Source: Anaerovibrio lipolyticus DSM 3074 (lineage in GTDB: Bacteria; Bacillota; Negativicutes; Selenomonadales; Selenomonadaceae). From it: DNA of 64,000 nt. Shown piece after piece: positions 58,716 through 64,000 of the stretch. Numbering within the stretch: the stretch's first letter is position 1; the number at the start of each line of letters is the position of its first letter. Below the pieces are notes generated by a model. It saw only the letters and a program-made list of their open reading frames with translations. It had not been told where the DNA came from and did no database searches. The stretch is from contig NZ_FQYW01000007.1 in assembly GCF_900141865.1 (NCBI RefSeq), positions 62,001 through 126,000 of the forward strand. The letters are read 5' to 3'. Position numbers and translations under genes: made by a program.

Positions 58716-59867
58716 GTGGAACGGGTTTATGTTTTATGGGGCCTTAGGACTCCCATAGTGACGAAGAATAACAAATTTAAGTATATCCCTGCGGAAAAGC
58801 TGGGGGCTTTTGTGGTGCAGGGAATTATGAACAAAATAGGAAGGGGCTTGCTGCCAGATGGGGTCATTGCGGGAAATGCCGTAGGAACCGGTGGCAATAT
58901 AGCCCGTTTAATGTGTCTTACGGCAGGCCTTCCGGAGGAAGTGCCTGCTTTTACTGTTGATATGCAGTGTGCCTCAGGGGCGGCGGCCATAGCCATGGGG
59001 TATGCCCAGATTGCCAGTGGAAATGGTGATATGTACATCTGTGGTGGCATGGAAAGCTCATCCTTGCAGCCTATGCGGATTTATAACGAAAACGATGAAC
59101 GCTTCGGTAGGGTTTCCGGGGGAGATGGGCACTATATGACGGCCCAGTTTTCTCCTGGGGAGCTGGCGGAAAATGCCATGCTTTTAGGGGCGGACAAGAC
59201 TATGGCTACTGAAAAGGTTACCAAGGAGGAGCTGGATTTTTGGACCTTGCGCTCCCATAGATTGGCGGCGGAATGTGCCAATAAGGGGCTTTTAAAGGAC
59301 CAGATTATTCCCGTGGAGGGCATATCAAAGGATGATGGCATTCGCTATAGGATGAGCCAGCGCCTTTTGGACAGATTGCCAAAGCTCCTGGGAGGGGATT
59401 CCTTGTTGACGGCGGGAAATTCCTGCCTCATTAATGATGGAGCGGCCTTTGTGGTGCTGGTTTCTGAAAGCTGGCTAAAGGAGCATCCTGAATTTACCCC
59501 TAAGGCAGAGATTTTAGGAACCTGTACAGCTGGGGGAAACCCGGTGGAAAGTCCCCGTGGAGCAATGCTGACAGCGGATAAGCTGCTGGCCCGTCAGAGG
59601 CTGTCATACGAGGATGTGGATGCCATCGAGTTTAATGAGGCCTTTGCAGTTATCGATGTGCTGTTTCAAAGGCAGCACCCTGATCTCATAGAGCGTTATA
59701 ATATGCTTGGAGGGGCCCTGGCCTATGGCCATCCATACGGAGCCTCCGGGGGGATTATAATGATCCATCTTCTGAAGGCTCTGGAAATTGTGGGGGGCGA
59801 CCTGGGACTAATGTCTGTTGCTGGAGCAGGCGGTATGGGGCAAAGCATTTTGGTACGAAGATTGTAA
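58716..59867 (+). CDS. Thiolase family protein (YhfS-like)
   Basis: A 383-residue acetyl-CoA C-acyltransferase-type enzyme. The nucleophile Cys is in DMQCASGAAAIAMGYAQI (about residue 87). Family blocks follow: ICGGMESSS, IEFNEAFAVID (Asn-Glu-Ala-Phe motif), GGALAYGHPYGASGG (His of GHP) and AGAGGMGQSILVRRL, in which a Gly replaces the usual second active-site Cys of the C-x-G-x-G-motif (GAGGMG). That missing Cys may mean altered or lost chemistry. GTG start 8 bases after AGGGG. It is the last gene of the BirA-controlled operon; the N-terminus and length fit thiolases. Confidence 0.88.
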   Translation: MERVYVLWGLRTPIVTKNNKFKYIPAEKLGAFVVQGIMNKIGRGLLPDGVIAGNAVGTGGNIARLMCLTAGLPEEVPAFTVDMQCASGAAAIAMGYAQIASGNGDMYICGGMESSSLQPMRIYNENDERFGRVSGGDGHYMTAQFSPGELAENAMLLGADKTMATEKVTKEELDFWTLRSHRLAAECANKGLLKDQIIPVEGISKDDGIRYRMSQRLLDRLPKLLGGDSLLTAGNSCLINDGAAFVVLVSESWLKEHPEFTPKAEILGTCTAGGNPVESPRGAMLTADKLLARQRLSYEDVDAIEFNEAFAVIDVLFQRQHPDLIERYNMLGGALAYGHPYGASGGIIMIHLLKALEIVGGDLGLMSVAGAGGMGQSILVRRL

Positions 59868-59892
59868 CTCCAAAAAGACAAAGCGGAAAAAT

Positions 59893-59935
59893 AAAAAAGG
59901 CCAAGCCCTCTCGTAGCAAAGGGTTTGACCTTTTT
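59893..59935. terminator. Bidirectional terminator
   Basis: AAAAAAGG...CCTTTTT arms with inner CCAAGCCC/GGGTTTG pairing; shared by the thiolase gene and the convergent small-peptide gene. Confidence 0.85.
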
Positions 59936-59950
59936 GAATGTATACTCTAA

Positions 59951-60025
59951 TTACTTAATGAAAGCATATACACCAGCTAAAGTGATAGCCTTGAGAATGC
60001 CGTCAGCAATCATTGCCATATCCAT
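59951..60025 (-). CDS. 24-residue amphipathic peptide (PSM-like), function unknown
   Basis: The frame starts MDMAMIADGILKAITLAG and ends VYAFIK. An AGGAGG site lies 10 bases upstream, a promoter-like sequence lies about 80 bases before the start, and a strong terminator follows the stop. The peptide has no cleavable leader and forms a helix with Asp/Lys on one face. This is the general form of phenol-soluble modulins, small membrane peptides or leaderless bacteriocins. No family match can be claimed. Confidence 0.55.
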   Translation of the reverse strand: MDMAMIADGILKAITLAGVYAFIK

Positions 60026-60101
60026 GTTGTTTTCGCCTCCTGAATAGTAGAAATCACAGCAATACCAAGGGTTTACTGTGTTCTCATTTCTCACAGTGCC
60101 T

Positions 60102-60143
60102 ATTATACTGCGCGATATAAAAACATGAAAGGGACTATAGTCC
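60102..60143 (-). promoter_or_regulatory. Promoter-like sequence and 12-bp palindrome before the small peptide
   Basis: On the minus strand TTTCAT (60125-60130), 17-base spacer, TATAAT (60102-60107). Immediately upstream is the perfect palindrome GGACTATAGTCC (60132-60143), a possible activator or repressor site. The rest of the 60026-60377 gap has no gene. Confidence 0.5.
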
Positions 60144-60377
60144 TATAATAAGGTATGCCTCTATAGAACTTTAATATACGTTTTCTAACAATTTTGTTAT
60201 AACGATGATGAGCAAAATTTCACAGTGTATTTTCACTATTATTTCATGCTTATTCTTTACACTCAAAGGTGTTTCATTGGTTTAATAGAATTCTAATGGA
60301 AATAAGGATTTTTTTATCTTTTTCAAAAGGAAAAACTGAAAATTTGGCGTATAATGTCCATAATGGAGGTTGAAACT

Positions 60378-61244
60378 ATGAGCAAGACGGTTCAGCTTAA
60401 AAACGGTAAATCTGTTCCCCCATTGGGAATTGGTACCTGGATGATTGGGGATGAGCCCACCAGGGAAAAACAGGAGATAGAGGCTATTCTCACTGGCATA
60501 AAGGCTGGTATGACTTTAATAGATACGGCTGAAATGTATGGTGAGGGACGATCAGAAATATTGGTGGGGAAAGCTCTCAAGCAATATTTTGTGGAAGGCA
60601 GTCGGGATGATGTCTTTGTGGTTTCCAAGGTGCTGCCCTGGAATGCGGGAAAGGGTAATATGCGCAAATCCTGTGTAAATAGCCTTGAACGCTTGGGCTT
60701 GAAATACCTTGATATGTATCTCTATCATTGGATTGGCAATGTTCCCCTAAAAGAAGTTGTGGAAGGCTTGAATGCATTGCAGGATGAGGGCCTTATCCGC
60801 AGCTGGGGCGTTTCCAATTTTGATACCAGGGATATGGAGAAGCTGTTAAAAATTCCAGGGGGAGACAAGTGTCAGGTTAATCAGGTGCTTTATCATCTTG
60901 GCTCCAGAGGCATAGAATATGACCTTATTGACTATATGAATGACCATGATATTGCCTTGATGTCGTATTGTCCATTAGCTCAGGGAGGCAGGCTTAGTAA
61001 AGGGCTGAGGGAAAATCCTGTGGTGGGTGATATTGCAAGGGCCCATGGAGTTACCCCAACTCAGGTGCTTTTGGCTTGGAATATCCGTAATGGACACACT
61101 ATAGCCATACCAAAGAGTTCATCGGCAGTGCATATAAAGGAAAATGCAGACTCTGTTAATTTGGAGCTTACTTTGGCTGATATACAGGCCCTGGATGGGG
61201 AGTTTGCGCCACCATCATGTAAGATGCCTTTAGATACGGAGTAA
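60378..61244 (+). CDS. Aldo/keto reductase
   Basis: A 288-residue NADPH-dependent (alpha/beta)8 oxidoreductase. Catalytic tetrad: Asp in TLIDTAEMYG with Tyr, Lys in FVVSKVLPWN and His in LYHWIG. The cofactor block IAIPKSSSAVHIKENADS and WGVSNFD are family-typical. The substrate is unknown. The start is the ATG at 60378, 8 bases after GGAGG. An upstream TATAAT at about 60350 may be its -10 box. Confidence 0.93.
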   Translation: MSKTVQLKNGKSVPPLGIGTWMIGDEPTREKQEIEAILTGIKAGMTLIDTAEMYGEGRSEILVGKALKQYFVEGSRDDVFVVSKVLPWNAGKGNMRKSCVNSLERLGLKYLDMYLYHWIGNVPLKEVVEGLNALQDEGLIRSWGVSNFDTRDMEKLLKIPGGDKCQVNQVLYHLGSRGIEYDLIDYMNDHDIALMSYCPLAQGGRLSKGLRENPVVGDIARAHGVTPTQVLLAWNIRNGHTIAIPKSSSAVHIKENADSVNLELTLADIQALDGEFAPPSCKMPLDTE

Positions 61245-61313
61245 GCAGTATTTTTTTAATATATTTGTGGATTTAAATCTTTAAGTGATTTGATTTTTGA
61301 AAGGATGAGCACT

Positions 61314-62243
61314 ATGAAATTAAAGAAAAAATTATTGGCAGCAGGCCTGGCTTGCGCATTGGCAGTTGGTACTCCAGGTTTTATGGATTCTCAGGCATTT
61401 GCTGAGGACATTCAGCCTGCCCTCGTTAATGAAATGGACGCCAAGGCACAGCTGATTAATTCCATGAACAGCCTTACTAATATGGAGAATGGAACCTTAT
61501 CCTTTAAGGTGGATTTGGCAAGCCCATTCTTTGGCGGGACTGTAAATGGCATATTTGATTTCGTGTCCAAGCCATCAGTGGTATGCCAGGGAAATAGTGA
61601 AGTGGTAATGACTTTGGGTGGAATTCCAAACGGCAATACCAGATATAATTTCTATAGTCGTGAAACTGAAAAGGATGTGGAATTCTATTCACAAAACAAG
61701 AACGGCAGCTGGGACAAGTACGTTTACGGCAAAGGAAACAGCAAGGCTATTGATGAGGAAATCGAAAAGAGCCTTGGCACAGATTTGCCGGATGCTGTAA
61801 AGGGCGTAACATTGGGGCAGCGTCAGGGAGCTGAGCAGAATTATATCGTTACTTTGGATGGTCAGAAGGTGAAGGATTATCTTTTGAAAATGTCCAAATT
61901 GGGTAATGTAAAAAAAGGCAGTAATGAAAAGGACAACAAGCTGTTTGAGGATATTCTGAACAATATGGGGGATGTTCAGTGTACCATAACCATAGATGAG
62001 GTTCAGCATCAGTTCCGCAACCTTTATGCAGACCTTACCCCACAGGTGAGAGCCGCTGCCAAGGCTATGCTGAGCAATATGAAGGGAGACAGCGGTATGG
62101 ATGGTATCATTAATGCCAGCACCGTAGAGTTGAATTTCTCTGCCACCAACTACGGCACAATCTCTAATATTGTGATTCCGGAGGATGTGCTCAATAATGC
62201 GGTTTTGAAGGAAATCCCCAAGGTTCCTGAAAAGACAAAGTAA
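61314..62243 (+). CDS. Exported protein, LolA/DUF6612-like fold suspected
   Basis: A 309-residue protein from the ATG at 61314, 8 bases after AAAGGA. A signal peptide (LKKKLLAAGLACALAVGTPG, cleaved near QAFA). The mature part shows repeated antiparallel strands (NGTLSFKVDLASPFFGGTVNG, TRYNFYSRETEKDVEFYSQNKNG, YIVTLDGQKVKDYLLKM), the half-barrel pattern of LolA/LppX-like lipoprotein-carrier domains and DUF6612. The assignment is tentative. Monocistronic with a terminator. Confidence 0.72.
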   Translation: MKLKKKLLAAGLACALAVGTPGFMDSQAFAEDIQPALVNEMDAKAQLINSMNSLTNMENGTLSFKVDLASPFFGGTVNGIFDFVSKPSVVCQGNSEVVMTLGGIPNGNTRYNFYSRETEKDVEFYSQNKNGSWDKYVYGKGNSKAIDEEIEKSLGTDLPDAVKGVTLGQRQGAEQNYIVTLDGQKVKDYLLKMSKLGNVKKGSNEKDNKLFEDILNNMGDVQCTITIDEVQHQFRNLYADLTPQVRAAAKAMLSNMKGDSGMDGIINASTVELNFSATNYGTISNIVIPEDVLNNAVLKEIPKVPEKTK

Positions 62244-62261
62244 GTACATATCATAATATAA

Positions 62262-62297
62262 GGAGGGAAGCCCGGAGCCTCCCTCCTCTTGTATTTT
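62262..62297 (+). terminator. Intrinsic terminator
   Basis: GGAGGGA pairs with TCCCTCC around a GC-containing inner stem, followed by TCTTGTATTTT. Confidence 0.75.
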
Positions 62298-62431
62298 AAT
62301 GGAAAAATAAAACTGTAAACTTTTCTTTATTATGACATAGAAATATGTTAAACTGTATCTGTGTTAGATTTTTGTAGACTCTGACGAAACTTGTGTAAAC
62401 CTTAAAATTATAATATTAGGAGTGAAGAGTT

Positions 62432-62779
62432 ATGATGTCATTAAATTTTCAGGCTGAGAAGCACGCAAAAATGCTGGAGGCCCGTACCAAGCGCTGTACC
62501 GTACGTCTGGGGGATGTGAGCAAGCAGTTCCCGGAAAATTCCATCGTCTGGATTACCACAGGCAAGAAGTTCACTCCTAAAAAGAAGCTGTATACCGCAT
62601 TTTTGGACAAGGTGCGGGTAAAGACCATGGCAAACCTCACCTCTGAGGACCTGGGAGTGCAAAATCCGGAAATCAATTCCCGTGAGGAGTTGATTGCCGA
62701 CTTCGAGCAGATTTACAAAAAGCGCATTACCATGGAGGATACAGTAACCGTTATTTATTTCACGGAAGTGCTGGATTAA
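62432..62779 (+). CDS. ASCH domain protein
   Basis: A 115-residue protein. The central block TKRCTVRLGDVSKQFPENSIVWITTGKKF, followed by strands ending TVTVIYFTEV and the short helix LIADFEQIYKKR, fits the ASCH beta-barrel, which is related to PUA and thought to bind RNA or to act on modified nucleosides. AGGAG lies 9 bases before the ATG. It lies directly upstream of ssrA but has no shared promoter with it. Confidence 0.75.
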   Translation: MMSLNFQAEKHAKMLEARTKRCTVRLGDVSKQFPENSIVWITTGKKFTPKKKLYTAFLDKVRVKTMANLTSEDLGVQNPEINSREELIADFEQIYKKRITMEDTVTVIYFTEVLD

Positions 62780-62780
62780 C

Positions 62781-62808
62781 TTGACTTTTTGCGGAATATC
62801 ATTATAAT
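62781..62808 (+). promoter_or_regulatory. Promoter of ssrA
   Basis: TTGACT (62781-62786), 16-base spacer, TATAAT (62803-62808), giving a leader of roughly 50 nt before mature tmRNA. Confidence 0.8.
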
Positions 62809-62862
62809 ATTAAACACTATCATATATCAGAAATCTCTTAAACCTGAGATTTCCCTTTACAG

Positions 62863-63214
62863 GGGGATGTAAAGGTTTCGACGGGGGTGGCTGGAGTATG
62901 GATAGCGAGCCGGGGGGTCACCTAGCCCCGTTAGTAAGGTGAAAACGCTTTAAATATAAAAGCAAACGAAAACTACGCTTTAGCAGCTTAATGCTAACCT
63001 CTGTCTGCTTATCTCCCGCGTGAGCGGATAAGAGGCCAATAGCGGGATACCCAAAGGGCTGACTCCTGGAGGCCTGAGGGGAATTTTCTCCAGGATCGGA
63101 GGGACGGCGGTTGTCTGTGTCTGCCCATCTCTTAAACTTAAACATTGACTGCGCTCGGAGAAGTCTATATGACAACGCTTTCGGACAGGAGTTCGATTCT
63201 CCTCATCTCCACCA
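62863..63214 (+). ncRNA. ssrA: tmRNA
   Basis: A one-piece transfer-messenger RNA, 352 nt. The acceptor stem GGGGATG pairs with CATCTCC and is followed by encoded ACCA. GGTTTCGACGGGGG near the 5' end and GTTCGATTCTCC near the 3' end are the tRNA-like signatures. The tag reading frame at 62962-62991 encodes ANENYALAA and ends TAA. It rescues stalled ribosomes and tags proteins for proteolysis. The tmRNA 3' end is a frequent integration site for mobile elements; an XRE regulator follows. Confidence 0.97.
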
Positions 63215-63251
63215 GATATTCGGTCGAAGTCGAAAACTTTGGCCATAGCAT

Positions 63252-63284
63252 AAGGGCCCTAACCACTGATGGTTAGGGCCTTTT
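63252..63284 (+). terminator. Terminator of ssrA
   Basis: GGCCCTAACC pairs with GGTTAGGGCC (63255-63264 with 63271-63280), followed by TTTT. Confidence 0.92.
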
Positions 63285-63368
63285 CGAATGCTTTGGAATA
63301 GGGTGAAAAAGAAAATAACGGATTTCGGTGGAAAGGTTTGATACGGTGAAAACAAGCGATAATAACAG

Positions 63369-63406
63369 AAAAGAGGCCTAGATAACCATTCGTCTAGGTC
63401 TCTTTT
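63369..63406 (-). terminator. Terminator overlapping the XRE stop codon
   Basis: AAAAGAGGCCTAGA pairs with TCTAGGTCTCTTTT; read on the minus strand, it ends in a T-run. The regulator's TAG stop (63394-63396) lies inside the stem. Confidence 0.85.
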
Positions 63407-63756
63407 GAATTTTTCCATAATAAATATTTTGCAAATTCTATAACAAGGTCAATGTCCTTATCTGTAAACCCTTTACAGGTTGTCAACAATTCTTGAACCT
63501 TGGGAGAAACCTCTAAATCGCTCTTTGCTAAATAGCCCCATAATTCCAATAGATATGAGTATTCAAGATGATAAGCGGAAGAAATTAATTTTAAAGTCTC
63601 TGGAGTAGGTTTATTAATTGTTCCAGTTGATTTATCAAGACCTTTTTCAAGATTATTAAGGTAGGTGTAGCTAATACCAATTAAAGTTGCCGCTGAACGT
63701 ATGCTTAGCTTTTGATTTAATCGACATTCTTTGATTAAAGAAGAAAAAACACTCAT
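63394..63756 (-). CDS. XRE family helix-turn-helix regulator
   Basis: A 120-residue Cro/CI-type protein. The N-terminal domain (IKECRLNQKLSIRSAATLIG, ISYTYLNNLEKGLDKSTG, KPTPETLKLISSAYHLEYSYL) is the five-helix DNA-binding fold; the C-terminal 40 residues are a short helical tail without a protease or sensor domain. GGGGGTG lies 5-6 bases before the ATG. Transcription runs towards ssrA, and a divergent promoter lies upstream. That is the layout of phage or ICE immunity regions. Confidence 0.9.
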   Translation of the reverse strand: MSVFSSLIKECRLNQKLSIRSAATLIGISYTYLNNLEKGLDKSTGTINKPTPETLKLISSAYHLEYSYLLELWGYLAKSDLEVSPKVQELLTTCKGFTDKDIDLVIEFAKYLLWKNSKET

Positions 63757-63813
63757 ATCGCACCCCCGATTATCATTTTAACCTAAATCAGGAAAATGGA
63801 ATGATTAGCATTC

Positions 63814-63842
63814 TTGACATTATGACAAGAGTACCTTACAAT
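63814..63842 (+). promoter_or_regulatory. Divergent promoter opposite the XRE gene
   Basis: TTGACA (63814-63819), 17-base spacer, TACAAT (63837-63842), reading off the right edge. No gene with a clear start is complete in the remaining 150 bases. Confidence 0.7.
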
Positions 63843-64000
63843 AAAGACATTAGTAGAGATGTATTTTAGGAGTATATAAATTTTTTAGAGTCTGATAATA
63901 TGGTTATCTGTCAATAAAAACATGTTCACATATTATTATGCTGATTATATAACTAAATGTGAGTACATGAGGGAGTTAATGAGCATTGATTAATGGAGAT

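Noticed and set aside
62918-63246. Two minus-strand frames of 85-88 codons
   Set aside because: They lie inside tmRNA, whose paired ends and tag frame are unambiguous.

Overview
The window looks like a chromosome or large replicon segment of a Negativicutes bacterium (Selenomonadaceae-like). It carries outer-membrane features of a diderm (a TonB-dependent receptor ending in Phe, and a lipid A-type phosphoethanolamine transferase). At the same time it has Firmicute-style expression signals: strong AGGAGG ribosome sites, frequent GTG/TTG starts, intrinsic terminators, BirA-type biotin operators, and a tmRNA. DapL-type lysine synthesis also fits this clade. Species assignment is inference.

Layout. 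0-6.2 kb is a minus-strand block: ACT protein (cut by the edge), YitT protein, TonB receptor with an ECF S-component, a YjfB-like motility protein, a small membrane protein and an exported TPR protein. 6.3-16.4 kb is a signalling island: two GGDEF proteins, two hybrid histidine kinases, an exported protein, and two non-coding RNA candidates (7755-8050 and 13716-13866), each with its own promoter and terminator. 16.6-21.1 kb is a plasmid-type replication and partition module: AT-hook/ribbon-helix-helix protein, ParA, about 1 kb of iterons in both orientations, and a Rep_3 initiator. 21.1-25.1 kb holds an exported M48 protease, an exported RelA/SpoT-fold protein and a sirtuin. 25.3-34.3 kb is mixed: bioB under a BirA operator, a DNA alkyl-repair protein, a PcfJ-like protein, thiD, DUF4867, UspA, a txpA/RatA-like type I toxin-antitoxin locus, dapL and dinB. 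34.4-36.5 kb is amtB-glnK with a long structured leader. 36.5-39.5 kb is a copper operon: tandem CsoR operators, csoR, and copA fused to a copZ-like domain.

39.7-50.8 kb holds a phosphoethanolamine transferase, tRNA-Glu(CTC), a third hybrid kinase, a lone receiver protein, a PfpI-type protein, an autoregulated-looking DUF134/NifX-like fusion and a DUF389 protein. 50.9-55.1 kb is a five-gene operon that looks like D-amino-acid or hydroxy-amino-acid catabolism, with its own YheO/DauR-type regulator and a palindromic operator in the promoter. 55.5-59.9 kb has an Lrp regulator and a BirA-controlled operon: bioY, an acyl-CoA-ligase-like gene, a MaoC-like gene and a thiolase. This resembles the yhfUTS biotin-regulon operon of Bacillus with an added hydratase. 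59.9-63.8 kb holds a 24-residue peptide gene, an aldo/keto reductase, an exported protein, an ASCH protein, ssrA and an XRE regulator at the right edge, which may begin a mobile element.

Themes. (1) Biotin: two BirA operators of identical geometry (half-site, 14-bp spacer, half-site, with the right half-site forming the -35 element) tie bioB to the bioY operon 31 kb away. (2) Signalling: two diguanylate cyclases, three hybrid kinases and a stand-alone receiver. (3) A complete plasmid-like origin lies on the same contig as ssrA, a tRNA and housekeeping genes, so this is either an integrated plasmid or a secondary chromosome. (4) Several small elements escape ordinary gene calling: a type I toxin with antisense RNA, a PSM-like peptide, two or three structured RNAs and a possible internal copZ start. 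All functions are read from sequence by eye; none was checked by database search.
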